Below are positions 42,579-52,134 of a DNA stretch of 64,000 nucleotides, piece after piece. The notes under the pieces were generated by a model. It was given only the letters and a program-made list of their open reading frames with translations. It made no database searches and was not told the origin of the DNA. Position 1 is the first letter of the stretch. The number at the start of each line of letters is the position of its first letter. Source of the stretch: Beggiatoa alba B18LD (GTDB lineage: Bacteria; Pseudomonadota; Gammaproteobacteria; Beggiatoales; Beggiatoaceae); NCBI RefSeq assembly GCF_000245015.1, contig NZ_JH600070.1, positions 3,616,684 through 3,680,683 on the forward strand, written 5' to 3'. A program made the translations under genes and the position numbers.

Positions 42579-43622
42579 ATGAGTACAAAAACGGATTTAA
42601 CAGTTACATCAGTTGGTTTAGATAACACTGAACAATCAGTGTTGAATGTTGCAGTCAACCTGTTAAAAAAACATCAAATTCACGCCACTTTATTATCACC
42701 CGAAGACAACAATGGACAGATTGTCGTGGTTGATTTAGATAAACCCATCGGTAAAACCTTTTATCAACAATTCCAATCCGCAGGGAAAAGACAACTCATT
42801 TTATTGTCTGATAACATTATTAATGACAACCGTCATTTAATGCTTAAAAAACCCGTGCTTGTGCAAACGCTAAAAGATTTGCTGGTTGAAACCTCAAAAC
42901 AACCCGCTAATAAAACATTTACTAGCCCACCAAGTTCTATTGTCGCGCCCCCCTGTTTGCAATTAAGTACAAGTACAATTGCTAACCCGCCAAAACCCCA
43001 ACGAACCGTTGTAACGACAGACAGTTTATTTCAAGTTTTACGAAAAGCACGCACGGAAGGGCAAATTATCCAAGTTTTTTACTCGCCACATCCCCCGCTA
43101 TTTATTGATGGTAAACAAGGTATTATTGCAACCTCTTGTAGCCGTGAACTGCTTTATAAAATTGTTTTTAATCAATATAATTCTGTACGAACACAAGTGC
43201 TAACAGAAGCAGATTTCCAAATTTTATCCAGTGGTAAACAAATTCTTTCATTAGAACAAGTGCTTTGGTATGCAACGCTGTACGGTTCACAAACTGAGTT
43301 ACTGGGCGATATTTCCCCAACAACGCCTGTACGTCTTAAAGCATGGCCTAATCTATCTCGCTTAGAGTGTGAACCCGTACACATTCAACTTTCTGCCTTG
43401 TTAGCCAGTCAAGCACTAAGCTTAAAACAAGTGGAAGAAAAAACCTGTTTAGAATGGGGAATTATTGTCGGATTTTATAACGCGGTTGCTTTAGCAGGAC
43501 TCATTGAGGTCAACCATAAAACGCTCCATACAACTGCACGGCATAAAGCACCGCAAAAAACACGCTTATTTAACCGTATTTTGCAACGGCTTAAACTTCA
43601 ATCTAGCATTCCTGCCATATAA
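42579..43622 (+). CDS. Unknown 347-aa protein in the NifA/sigma-54 regulon
   Basis: I do not recognise this protein. Residues about 8-105 look like a degenerate receiver-like alpha/beta domain (ATLLSPEDNNGQIVVVDLDKP, then RQLILLSDN and MLKKPVLVQTLKDLL), without a clear phospho-aspartate pocket. A Pro/Ser/Thr-rich linker (about 108-145) leads to a C-terminal domain of about 195 residues with helix-turn-helix-like segments near the end (LSLKQVEEKTCLEWGIIVGFYNAVALAGLIEV), recalling a winged helix. The tail is strongly basic. It has its own NifA and RpoN sites, so it is probably expressed under nitrogen-fixing conditions; it might be a regulator or protection factor. Confidence 0.7.
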   Translation: MSTKTDLTVTSVGLDNTEQSVLNVAVNLLKKHQIHATLLSPEDNNGQIVVVDLDKPIGKTFYQQFQSAGKRQLILLSDNIINDNRHLMLKKPVLVQTLKDLLVETSKQPANKTFTSPPSSIVAPPCLQLSTSTIANPPKPQRTVVTTDSLFQVLRKARTEGQIIQVFYSPHPPLFIDGKQGIIATSCSRELLYKIVFNQYNSVRTQVLTEADFQILSSGKQILSLEQVLWYATLYGSQTELLGDISPTTPVRLKAWPNLSRLECEPVHIQLSALLASQALSLKQVEEKTCLEWGIIVGFYNAVALAGLIEVNHKTLHTTARHKAPQKTRLFNRILQRLKLQSSIPAI

Positions 43623-43637
43623 AAATGAGGGGTTTAA

Positions 43638-43733
43638 ATCCTGAAAATCCTGATTCAGACAAAAAAAGACCTGTTAGGTTTTGAAAACCTAACAGGTCTT
43701 TGCTCTATTTTAGAAAACTCGCCGAACTAAGAT
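43638..43733. repeat. Composite intergenic repeat (AATCCTGA, CTGTTAGG hairpin, CGCCGAACT end)
   Basis: Contains AATCCTGAAAATCCTGATTC, an 18-bp-armed hairpin AAAGACCTGTTAGG.../...CCTAACAGGTCTT (43665-43701), and a partial AAAACTCGCCGAACTAAG end. Order and parts are the same as at 60805-60910. The hairpin likely terminates the convergent 347-aa and soxXA genes. Confidence 0.75.
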
Positions 43734-43737
43734 TTAT

Positions 43738-44976
43738 TTAATGACGAATACCAGGCACTGATAAATTTTTACCATTGCTTAACTGCATTAAATACAGCTC
43801 AATATCGCCATACTCAGGCGCATCAGGTGGCAATTCATTCGCTCTAACGGCAACCCCACACCATTGCAAGCGTTTACGAATATCCCAAATCTCTGCACGA
43901 CTGGTTCTGTATGTTGGGAAGTGGTCTAACATTCCGTCAAACCCAGATAGATATTGCCCGCGCACCCAATGATTTGCGCCAAACACATGGCAATCATTAC
44001 AAGCAAAATTCAACTGCCCAATTTTCCGTGTCATCAACTGCTCGCCCCGTTTTAAAGCTGCTTTAGTCGCTTTATCCCCTGCATTGATTTGAATAGGCTG
44101 CCCATTTGCCAAATAACGTAAATAAATTGCCAACCCTAAATTTTCTTCTGACTGCGCTAAATAACTTTCACCAGTCGTTGCCATTGCGTGACGTGTGACA
44201 AACTCCTCAACGCCCACAACCTTCTTTAATCGGGGCTCATATTTCGGCATAGACGCTGCCCATGTTTTAAAAGCTTGCTCCGCCTGCTCATGACAACTTG
44301 CGCAAGATTTTCCTGTCGCCCCTGTTTGTTTAAACAACTTCTCGCCTAACTCAGTACCAAACATGGCAGGATTTTCAAATGCATCTAAATTCGCCCTAGT
44401 TTCCACTGGCACAGGGCGAGTTTTCGGGTTTTCTTTATCATCTGTAAATTGCGTTGCTTTATTCAACGTTTTCAAATACGCCACAATATCCATAATTTCT
44501 GCGTCACTAAAAACTTGATGCGCACCCCATGGTGGCATTACTGAAGCGGGATTATAAACACGCGGATCATAAATATAATTGAACAAATGCTCATCCGTCC
44601 GCCCCCATGTTGCCACCGTTGACAAATCAGGCGCGATATTTCCCGCTAAATTTGCGTTAGGCATTACATGACAGGCATAACAACTGCCACCACGAGAACG
44701 ATCAGCAACCAGTTTTTTGCCTTTTTCAGCGTCTCCAGCAGCTAATTTATCAATCTTCTTAATTTTTCCAACTTTAGGAGAACTATTTTTATCCAACGAA
44801 TTAAAGTTACTCCAATTATCGCTACTCCAATCCTTATACCGCTTCCAAGGCGATACATAAGCAGGCTTTTTCAATTCTAAAGGCACAGCCGACGATATTT
44901 CTGCTGCCCAGACAACAGGAATAGAACCAAGTAATACACTAACACTAACAAGATAAAATGATGTAATAAAACGCAT
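43738..44976 (-). CDS. soxXA: Fused SoxX-SoxA cytochrome c
   Basis: A 412-aa exported cytochrome with a signal peptide (about 1-24). The N-terminal part (about 75-175) is SoxX-like: heme motif CYACH (99-103), GNIAPDLS and candidate axial Met147 in SVMPPWG. The C-terminal part (about 205-412) is a diheme SoxA: CASCH (225-229) and CNDCH (326-330), then the SoxA active-site cysteine C373 in IRKRLQWCGVAVRAN and the closing AP-x-Y-x-DIELYL. SoxXA joins thiosulfate or sulfide sulfur to the SoxYZ carrier. Here the two subunits are one polypeptide. No soxYZ or soxB adjoins. GAGGAGG precedes the ATG. Confidence 0.92.
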   Translation of the reverse strand: MRFITSFYLVSVSVLLGSIPVVWAAEISSAVPLELKKPAYVSPWKRYKDWSSDNWSNFNSLDKNSSPKVGKIKKIDKLAAGDAEKGKKLVADRSRGGSCYACHVMPNANLAGNIAPDLSTVATWGRTDEHLFNYIYDPRVYNPASVMPPWGAHQVFSDAEIMDIVAYLKTLNKATQFTDDKENPKTRPVPVETRANLDAFENPAMFGTELGEKLFKQTGATGKSCASCHEQAEQAFKTWAASMPKYEPRLKKVVGVEEFVTRHAMATTGESYLAQSEENLGLAIYLRYLANGQPIQINAGDKATKAALKRGEQLMTRKIGQLNFACNDCHVFGANHWVRGQYLSGFDGMLDHFPTYRTSRAEIWDIRKRLQWCGVAVRANELPPDAPEYGDIELYLMQLSNGKNLSVPGIRH

Positions 44977-45635
44977 TTTTCCTCCTCTGAGTAGCCTTGT
45001 CGAGACGCACGATTATATAAGCGTTTCTCCCTACAGCTATAGACCAGTTTTGTCTAAGGATATAAAAAAATCTATGTAAGTAACCTCGAAATTGACTGCC
45101 ACATTCACCCAACAACAGCACAATCTACCCCACACATTTAAAACGCTCCTTCCTAACTTGCCTACAAGGATTATTACTTATTCTTAACCTATCGAACTCC
45201 TCATCGACTAACGGTTCTCACGCATCAATACAAGTTAATCAAGAAATAACCCAATTAATACCTGAATTTAAAAAAGATTCATTAAATCTCTATTTTTTAT
45301 ATAACAAAAAATTATCCTTAAAATAAATTTTTTTAACAAAATACTACTTATTTTTTAACTAACTAAAGTATCAATAAATCCAAAAAGATACTAAAGCAAC
45401 AAAACTACGTTATAATCGCCACATGTGTCTATAACACCACATTTGTATCTTATAACTAACAAGTTCTTTATAAATACTTATAAAAACCGTTAGTTAATCA
45501 TCATAATTTCAGCACACTTTAGCGGTTGAAAGACAAATTAAAAAAGATACATAGTTGGTTGAAGATACTAAATATCTTTGATGATGTAATCACTAACTAC
45601 ATTTACCTTTTACTAACGAGTAACAGAGTATTTAC
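44977..45635. other. 659-nt AT-rich divergent region between soxXA and the barrel gene
   Basis: No reading frame convinces. It must hold both divergent promoters. Toward the barrel gene, TTGAAA (45527-45532) and TACATA (45549-45554) are 16 bp apart and could form a sigma-70 promoter, and a TATAAT occurs at 45411. Toward soxXA I found no strong site. The length is unusual for this window and leaves room for a small RNA or a long leader, but nothing specific is seen. Confidence 0.4.
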
Positions 45636-46829
45636 ATGAAAACAAAAACATTCATTAAGATGACAACAGTCGCACTGCTAGTGAGCAGTTCTGTTGCCTC
45701 TGCTATAGAGCTAACGGATTACGTGACCCCTGACAGCTTTTACCAACAATCCTATTTAAGCGGTAGCTTCAACTTAAATAGCGGTAATCAAGACCAAACC
45801 AGCTACAACGGTAGCTTTTCTGGTTCTTACGACATGACCTACAGCACCCTGCCTTTTGTGTGGGATGTTGCCGTAGATGGTCGTACCGACTTTGAACGTG
45901 GCGGTGAAAGTGATGCATCCACCGATAAAAGTTACGACTTTTTTGCCAGCACGACTGCTGATAAATACTTTAACGATAATAGTTTATTATTCGGCTTTGG
46001 TTCTGCTGACTTAGGCTATCGTCGTCTATTAGGTGCAGACGAAGCAGATGACCCCTATGCTAAATTAGGTGTTGGCGTGGGTTATGGACGTATTTACAAC
46101 GCGACTCCCTTAGCAAAAGCCATCAGGGTTGTTGAAGACCTCGTTAAATACCAAGTATTAAGCAAAGAACCTTCAACCAAAGGTTACATGGAATTAGCCA
46201 GCGTCATCGACCGTGAGTCTGAATTCATCAGCAAATACAGCCTGAAAGAGTATAAAAAATACTGGGTTGAAGCGATGGAAGACATTTTACGTCGTGATGG
46301 CGTATTAAAAACTGAATCACTGGGTGCGTTAGGTGTTATCCGCATTCAAGAAATTCTGTTCGACGAACGAGTTAATAAACGTGAACATGGCTGGGTTGTT
46401 CGTGGTGGTGTGGGCTATATCGCCTCTAACTATGACGGTAGCGACTCCGACCCCTCTTTAGACGTGATTTTCGAATACGGCTTACCCATTGGGTTACAAT
46501 GGCAATTGATTGAACGTGCTGAATACTCTACCATCTTAGGGGGTGACGTTGGACACAGATTCCGCAATATTTTAAGCCTGACCTACGAAATCACTGATGC
46601 CATCGACTGGGAAAATGAGTGGGAATTAGACTATTTAAAACCCACAGATACCCCACCTGATAACATCATTTCTAATACATTGGCATCTACCCTCCGTTAC
46701 TATCTCACCAATCGTTTAAGTGCAGATTTAACACTTGAATTACGGGATATTGAAGACGATATCGACGGTAATGGTAACGATGATACAGAAAAATCCGTTT
46801 TATTCGGGATTACTTACCGTTTAAATTAA
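45636..46829 (+). CDS. Putative outer-membrane beta-barrel protein
   Basis: A 397-aa exported protein with a signal peptide (cleavage about VASA-IE, residue 23) and alternating amphipathic strands (YLSGSFNLNSGNQDQTSYNGSFSGSYDMTYS near the start; LASTLRYYLTNRLSADLTLELRDIEDD near the end). It closes with ITYRLN, an aromatic penultimate region typical of barrels. A helical insertion of about 90 residues (about 158-245) interrupts the strands. Acidic DxDxD-like segments (DDIDGNGNDDTE) may bind Ca. It resembles salt-tolerance/DUF481-type barrels but I cannot name it. A clear terminator follows. Confidence 0.72.
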   Translation: MKTKTFIKMTTVALLVSSSVASAIELTDYVTPDSFYQQSYLSGSFNLNSGNQDQTSYNGSFSGSYDMTYSTLPFVWDVAVDGRTDFERGGESDASTDKSYDFFASTTADKYFNDNSLLFGFGSADLGYRRLLGADEADDPYAKLGVGVGYGRIYNATPLAKAIRVVEDLVKYQVLSKEPSTKGYMELASVIDRESEFISKYSLKEYKKYWVEAMEDILRRDGVLKTESLGALGVIRIQEILFDERVNKREHGWVVRGGVGYIASNYDGSDSDPSLDVIFEYGLPIGLQWQLIERAEYSTILGGDVGHRFRNILSLTYEITDAIDWENEWELDYLKPTDTPPDNIISNTLASTLRYYLTNRLSADLTLELRDIEDDIDGNGNDDTEKSVLFGITYRLN

Positions 46830-46858
46830 TTTGATGTTGTTTAAGTAAGTTGTCATAG

Positions 46859-46892
46859 AAAAGCCCCGTTAATGCGTATTAACGGGGCTTTT
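46859..46892 (+). terminator. Terminator of the beta-barrel gene
   Basis: Fifteen-bp perfect stem AAAAGCCCCGTTAAT/ATTAACGGGGCTTTT with a 4-nt loop, then GTTTTTTA. Its flanks allow function on both strands. Confidence 0.9.
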
Positions 46893-46943
46893 GTTTTTTA
46901 TACATATAAACCAAGCAGAACTTGGCGAGCAGGCAACTCAGAT

Positions 46944-47020
46944 TATAGTAACCGTATTATAAAGTGATTTAAATTTAGGACTGCCAGTCCTCGGCATCGT
47001 TTTATAGTACGTTTACTATA
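46944..47020. repeat. 77-bp palindromic MITE-like repeat, copy 2
   Basis: Begins TATAGTAACCG and ends CGTTTACTATA, with central AGGACTGCCAGTCCT. It aligns over its whole length with the reverse complement of 19253-19329. It is directly followed by a TTAACCTGAG-type end and GACAAGAGCTTGTCTGAATC at 47022-47076, parts of the other repeat family, so the two families are nested side by side in both places. Confidence 0.8.
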
Positions 47021-47087
47021 ATTAACCTGAGCTTGGTGATATTCTTTTAAAAAGACAAGAGCTTGTCTGAATCAGGATTCAGGGTAA

Positions 47088-47705
47088 TTAATCATCCTCG
47101 CTCTCATCATCTTCGTCATAATCATCCTCGTCATAATCCATGTTGCTCAAAGTTTCCTTTGCTGTTTTCGCAACTAAAGGGTCTTTGTCTTCGGTTAACG
47201 TCATAATCTGCTCAGTCGTTAGACGGTCTGATGAAGCCAGTTCTTTACGAACTTCAGGGTCGCTATGGGTTAATAATTTCTCATACCATTCAATATTATC
47301 AATCGTTTCAGAACCGCAAAGTCTATGCAAGATGTTAATCAGTGCAATCAACAATGAGGTGTCATTACGCTGAATAATCTGCTTGATGTGTTCTTGCGTG
47401 AGAAATTGTTCACATAAATCATTACGCAATAAATCCTCAACTACCGATTTATTTTTATCACTTATCAAGTGGTTAAATGTCTCTTGGGTTAAGAGAGAAA
47501 AACTGGCAAGCTCTTGACGAACTTGGTAATGTGGATGGTGGGCTAATAAAGCAACAATGGGTTGCCACTCTGCACCAGCGTTATAAACAACATTGCTGAG
47601 TATTCGTTGCAATACTTCATAATCTAAACTAATTTTCTCATCATTCACCAACAAAGCAATTTCAAATACAGGTTGTTCGGCTTTTTTCTGTTTCGTGGTT
47701 TTCAT
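47088..47705 (-). CDS. HEAT-repeat-like protein with an acidic tail, unknown
   Basis: A 205-aa cytoplasmic protein made of short helical repeats. HPHYQVRQELASFSLLTQETFNHLISDKNKSVVEDLLRN and HSDPEVRKELASSDRLTTEQIMTLTEDKDPLVAKTAKE are the two clearest copies (H/S-x-x-x-VR-E-LA-x-x-x-L-T), as in leucine-rich-variant or HEAT-like scaffolds. The N-terminus is Lys-rich and the last 15 residues are nearly all Asp/Glu with two YDEDD units. It probably mediates protein binding; partner unknown. It is transcribed toward the repeat cluster. Confidence 0.7.
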   Translation of the reverse strand: MKTTKQKKAEQPVFEIALLVNDEKISLDYEVLQRILSNVVYNAGAEWQPIVALLAHHPHYQVRQELASFSLLTQETFNHLISDKNKSVVEDLLRNDLCEQFLTQEHIKQIIQRNDTSLLIALINILHRLCGSETIDNIEWYEKLLTHSDPEVRKELASSDRLTTEQIMTLTEDKDPLVAKTAKETLSNMDYDEDDYDEDDESEDD

Positions 47706-48097
47706 ATTTCACCTTTGTCAAGTTAAAGAATTTTCCTATCTATCGCTCTACCGCTAAAAACTAATTTATCATCAGCAATTGATGATAATGTATAAATTTA
47801 TATGTTATTTATAACATGTAATTATTAACGGCTACAAAAAATTATACACGATAACAAAATAAAATCTATAGAAAAATAAATATTTTTTTGATTATTAAAC
47901 AAATTTACAAAAATAAAATAATTCATTCGCTTGTAAATATAAAAACGCATCAATTAATATCATCTTTAAAATCTATTGGCGTATTAAAAACGAACAGTCG
48001 CCATTGCCCGCACGAAGACAAAAGAAATCGTATGAGTTATTAAAAAAATCCCCTACAATGAAAACTTTTCTATAAACACCCGATTGGTTGTGACGAG
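47706..48097. other. AT-rich intergenic region before ileS
   Basis: 392 nt between divergent genes, very AT-rich (47760-47960). No gene or clear stem-loop was seen. The promoters for ileS and the HEAT-like gene must lie here; TACAAT at 48054 is a possible -10 element but its -35 is poor. Confidence 0.4.
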
Positions 48098-50929
48098 ATG
48101 ACAGCGAAAGACTATAAAGACACATTGAATTTACCGAAAACCGATTTTTCCATGAAGGCAAATCTGCCAAACCGTGAACCAGAAATGCTGGTTCATTGGG
48201 AAAAAATTGATTTATATCAACTCATCCGCACAGCAAGCGCAGGTCGTCCTAAATTTGTTCTGCACGATGGACCACCCTATGCCAACGGTGATATTCATAT
48301 TGGTCATGCTGTCAATAAAATTTTAAAAGATATTATCGTCAAAGCCCGCACGCTTGATGGTTACGACGCGCCCTATATACCTGGTTGGGATTGTCACGGC
48401 TTACCGATTGAGCTACAAGTAGAAAAAAAATTCGGTAAAGCAGGGCATAAAGTTGATGCGCGTGATTTTCGCACCAAATGCCGTGAATATGCAAAACAAC
48501 AAATCGATAAACAACGTACTGATTTTAAACGCCTCGGTGTCATCGGTGACTGGGAAAATCCCTATTTAACGATGGATTATAAAACCGAAGCCAATATTAT
48601 CCGTGCTTTGGGCAAAATCCTTGAAGCAGGACACATTTATAAAGGCTTTAAACCTGTGCATTGGTGTGTCGACTGCGGTTCTGCGCTTGCAGAAGCAGAA
48701 GTCGAATATGAAGAAAAGAAATCATTGGCTATCGATGTGCGCTTTAGCGTTGTAGATGAAACGGCACTACTTTCCCGCTGTCACCATGTTCCCGAACACA
48801 ACGGCACGGGTGCAATTTCCGTCGTTATCTGGACAACAACCCCATGGACATTACCTGCTAACCAAGCCGTTGCACTGAATCCAGAGTTGGAATACGCCCT
48901 TGTTCAATGCGAAGGACAATATGGCAAAGAACGCCTGATTATTGCCGAAAAACTCCTAAGCGCGACTATGATGCGCTATAACATTGAGCAATATCACGTT
49001 GTTGCCTACTGCCAAGGTAGCGACTTAGAAGGACTTTTATTACAACATCCTTTCTATGACCGCCAAGTGCCCATTATTCTGGGCGCACATGTCACTACGG
49101 AAGCAGGCACTGGCGCAGTACATACCGCACCAGGTCATGGTCAAGATGACTATGTTGTCGGACAAAAATATCACTTATCTGTCGACAATCCTGTTGATGG
49201 TACAGGTAAATTTTTACCTGATACACCCTTATTTGCTGGCGAATCCGTCTATTCTGCTGACCCGCATGTCATTGAAATTTTAAAAGCACGCGGTAAATTA
49301 GTGCATGAACAACGGATTACTCACAGTTATCCACATTGCTGGCGACATAAAACCCCTATTATTTTTCGTGCAACCCCGCAATGGTTTATCAGCATGGATA
49401 AAAAATCTCTGCGTGACCAAACCCTTGCCGCGATTAAAACCGTTGCGTTTACTCCAGACTGGGGACAACAACGTATCGAAGGCATGATAGCCAATCGTCC
49501 CGACTGGTGTATCTCTCGACAACGCAATTGGGGCGTACCGATTACCCTGTTTATTCATAAAAAAACAGGCGAACTACACCCACAAACCCTCGAACTATTG
49601 GAAAAAGTTGCGTTATTAGTAGAAAAATCAGGAATAGATGCATGGTTTGACTTAGAACCCACTGAACTATTAGGCGCGGATGTCGCAAATTATGACAAAG
49701 TCAGCGACACGCTCGACGTATGGTTCGACTCAGGCACGACCCACTATGCCGTATTAGAAACCCGTTCCGAACTCACCATGCCCGCTGACCTCTATTTAGA
49801 AGGTTCAGACCAACATCGCGGTTGGTTTCACTCCTCAATACTTGCCTCTGTCGCCATGCGTGATGGTGCGCCCCCTTATAAAGGCGTATTGACGCACGGC
49901 TTCACCGTCGATGCGCAAGGGCGAAAAATGTCTAAATCCCTAGGCAATGTCGTCGCACCGCAAGAAGTGATGAAAAGTTTAGGCGCGGACATTCTGCGCT
50001 TATGGGTTGCTGCGACAGATTATCGGGGAGAAATTACGGTTTCTGATGAAATTTTAAAACGCATTGCCGATGCATATCGCCGTTTACGTAATACAGCACG
50101 TTTCTTACTGGCAAATTTAGACGGCTTTAATCCAGAAACCGACATTGTCAGCCCTGAAAATATGCTTGCCTTAGACCGTTGGGCGGTTGACCGTGCCTAT
50201 CAAGTACAACAAACCGTTACCCAAGCTTATACTGACTATAACTTTCATGTGATATATCAAAGTGTTCATCATTTTTGCTCTATCGACATGGGCGGTATTT
50301 ACTTAGACATTATCAAAGACCGTCAATATACGATGCAAACCGACAGTATTGGCAGACGCTCGGCACAAACCGCGCTCTATCACATTGTCGAAGCCTTAAC
50401 CCGTTGGCTTGCACCAATATTAAGTTTTACTGCGGATGAAATTTGGCGACATATTCCCGGTCAACATGGGGCTTCTGTACAATTAGAAACATGGTATAAA
50501 GGCTTATTTCCCTTAGCGATGAATAGCAAAGTTAATGCACAAGCATGGGAAAGTATTTTCACAGTTCGTGATTTTGTGAGTAAAGAACTGGAAAAATTAC
50601 GGATTGCGGGCAAAATTGGTGCGTCTTTAGAAGCGGAAGTCGATATTTATTGCGATGGTGATTTATATCAACAACTCACAGCGGTTGAAGATGAACTGCG
50701 TTTTGTCTTTATCACTTCCTATGCAACCGTGTATCCGCTCAGTGCTAAACCTGCTGATGCCGTTGCAGGTGAAGGTTTTGCCCTTGTTGCACGTCCTACG
50801 ACACATAAAAAATGCGTCCGTTGCTGGCACTACCGCGAAGATGTCGGCACTCATGCAGAACATGAGGAGTTATGCGGTCGCTGTGTGGATAATGTTGCTG
50901 GAGAAGGGGAAAAACGGGTTTATGCGTAG
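48098..50929 (+). CDS. ileS: Isoleucyl-tRNA synthetase
   Basis: A 943-aa class I synthetase of full length. The HIGH motif is in [24 protein letters not shown] in [15 protein letters not shown], the editing domain includes [17 protein letters not shown] and [16 protein letters not shown], and the C-terminal zinc finger has [24 protein letters not shown]. It charges tRNA-Ile in the cytoplasm. The usual gammaproteobacterial neighbours ribF and lspA are missing on both sides. A terminator follows. Confidence 0.97.
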   Translation: MTAKDYKDTLNLPKTDFSMKANLPNREPEMLVHWEKIDLYQLIRTASAGRPKFVLHDGPPYANGDIHIGHAVNKILKDIIVKARTLDGYDAPYIPGWDCHGLPIELQVEKKFGKAGHKVDARDFRTKCREYAKQQIDKQRTDFKRLGVIGDWENPYLTMDYKTEANIIRALGKILEAGHIYKGFKPVHWCVDCGSALAEAEVEYEEKKSLAIDVRFSVVDETALLSRCHHVPEHNGTGAISVVIWTTTPWTLPANQAVALNPELEYALVQCEGQYGKERLIIAEKLLSATMMRYNIEQYHVVAYCQGSDLEGLLLQHPFYDRQVPIILGAHVTTEAGTGAVHTAPGHGQDDYVVGQKYHLSVDNPVDGTGKFLPDTPLFAGESVYSADPHVIEILKARGKLVHEQRITHSYPHCWRHKTPIIFRATPQWFISMDKKSLRDQTLAAIKTVAFTPDWGQQRIEGMIANRPDWCISRQRNWGVPITLFIHKKTGELHPQTLELLEKVALLVEKSGIDAWFDLEPTELLGADVANYDKVSDTLDVWFDSGTTHYAVLETRSELTMPADLYLEGSDQHRGWFHSSILASVAMRDGAPPYKGVLTHGFTVDAQGRKMSKSLGNVVAPQEVMKSLGADILRLWVAATDYRGEITVSDEILKRIADAYRRLRNTARFLLANLDGFNPETDIVSPENMLALDRWAVDRAYQVQQTVTQAYTDYNFHVIYQSVHHFCSIDMGGIYLDIIKDRQYTMQTDSIGRRSAQTALYHIVEALTRWLAPILSFTADEIWRHIPGQHGASVQLETWYKGLFPLAMNSKVNAQAWESIFTVRDFVSKELEKLRIAGKIGASLEAEVDIYCDGDLYQQLTAVEDELRFVFITSYATVYPLSAKPADAVAGEGFALVARPTTHKKCVRCWHYREDVGTHAEHEELCGRCVDNVAGEGEKRVYA

Positions 50930-50975
50930 TTTTATGATGGCATAATATTTTTTCTGCCATTCATATTTTTTATAT

Positions 50976-51012
50976 AACCCTGCTTAATATTCGTTAAGCG
51001 GGGTTATTTTTT
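50976..51012 (+). terminator. Terminator of ileS
   Basis: Twelve-bp stem AACCCTGCTTAA/TTAAGCGGGGTT (one G-T pair) with a 6-nt loop, followed by ATTTTTT. Confidence 0.9.
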
Positions 51013-51031
51013 GGCGATTGAATCTTTATAA

Positions 51032-51180
51032 TAACCTGAGTTCGGCAAATTTTATAAAATAAAACAGATACCTGCTAGGTTTTAAAAACCTAGCAGGTCT
51101 TTTTTTGTCTGAATCAGAATTCACAGAATTTTCAGAATTAGCAGAATTAAAAAGCGTGATTCGCATTAATTTCTTGGTTT
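51032..51180. repeat. Composite repeat, tandem copy A
   Basis: Starts TAACCTGAGTTCGGC at 51032, contains the ACCTGCTAGG/CCTAGCAGGT hairpin (51070-51098) and the nonamer array of CAGAATT units (51113-51148), and then runs into the next copy at 51180. It has the same parts as the element at 60667-60910, but the internal order is changed. Confidence 0.75.
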
Positions 51181-51362
51181 AACCTGAGTTCGGCGAGTTT
51201 ATTTTAAAAAGATAAAAGCTTGTCTGGTGAGTCCCGATGAAAAACAAGAGAATAATCTCTGCCAGTCCTTCAAACCTTTTCGCGTGTTCCGACAGACCTG
51301 CTAGGTTTTGAAACCCTAGCAGGTCTCTATTTTATTTTATAAAACTCGCCGAACTCAGGTTA
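51180..51362. repeat. Composite repeat, tandem copy B, with terminal inverted repeats
   Basis: Left end TAACCTGAGTTCGGCGAGTT (51180-51199) and right end AACTCGCCGAACTCAGGTTA (51343-51362) are perfect inverted repeats of 20 bp. Inside are GATAAAAGCTTGTCTG, a unique section of about 65 bp and the AGACCTGCTAGG hairpin (51294-51326). Flanking TA at each end fits a TA-targeting MITE. Confidence 0.8.
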
Positions 51363-51485
51363 GTCTAAATTCAGCAATGCAATCAATCATTAGTTTATAT
51401 TTCCCCTGAAAAGCATTCGTAAAAATTGGGCGGTTGAAAATGGTCAACAGAGAGTTGCATGGATAGCAACTCTCTATTTTTTTAA

Positions 51486-51818
51486 CTATTGGGTAGGCGT
51501 TGTTGCAAGACAGTTTTCGGGCAGTACGCTAATTTCTATTAAATTTACATATGTTCCCCATTGATGAATACCAATAGTTGTATCTGCTTTACGTGCTTTT
51601 AGCCAGACAGGTAGCCCTTCTTTTTGTAAAAGTATGGGTAAGTTTAACGGATGGATTTTTTCACCTTGTGTGCCTTCTATCCCAAAAAATCCGCCTTCTA
51701 TGGATAAACTGATTACTTTGCCTGTCAGTTCTATCACGGTATCTTCTGTTTCTGCCATCGTTAGGTTGTGGTGCATACCTAAAAAGAAAATAATAAATCC
51801 CCAAATCAATTTATGCAC
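51486..51818 (-). CDS. Small secreted protein, unknown
   Basis: 110 aa with a signal peptide (MHKLIWGFIIFFLGMHHNLTMAE). The mature part of about 88 residues appears to be all-beta (IELTGKVISLSIEGGFFGIEG, LPVWLKARKADTTIG, GTYVNLIEISVLPENC), like a small OB-fold. One cysteine near the C-terminus. No family recognised. It is isolated between the repeat cluster and the divergent sulfur-globule gene. Confidence 0.7.
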   Translation of the reverse strand: MHKLIWGFIIFFLGMHHNLTMAETEDTVIELTGKVISLSIEGGFFGIEGTQGEKIHPLNLPILLQKEGLPVWLKARKADTTIGIHQWGTYVNLIEISVLPENCLATTPTQ

Positions 51819-52024
51819 TTGCTACTCCTTTTTGTCCTTGTCATATCGTCATAATAACTTAATAAACTGCATGGCAAATAACCCATAAAAAAAATTAAAT
51901 ACCCTATAAGAAAAACTAACTATTAGTTATTGCTAATATACTTCTACGGGTGTATAGTTTGCCTCGTATATTAGATGTTTCTAATACATGATTTTTAGCA
52001 TTGAGCTATAACACGATATTATTA

Positions 52025-52054
52025 CTGACTAACAACAGAAGTGCCTACTATAAT
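52025..52054 (+). promoter_or_regulatory. Sigma-70-like promoter of the sulfur globule gene
   Basis: TATAAT at 52049-52054 with CTGACT (four of six to TTGACA) 18 bp upstream at 52025-52030. It is 80 nt upstream of the start codon at 52135. A partial palindrome TACGTA follows it at 52060. Confidence 0.45.
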
Positions 52055-52134
52055 TTCCTACGTAGTATAAGTTATAGTCATGGTTGCTTGTGTTACGTAT
52101 GAATTGAAACAGATAGAAGCTAAGGAGAAATCTA

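Noticed and set aside
45118-45131. Sigma-54-like GG-N10-GC on the minus strand upstream of soxXA
   Set aside because: Only the spacing fits; the -24 (TGGGG) and -12 (GTGC) bases deviate, and such spacing alone is frequent by chance.
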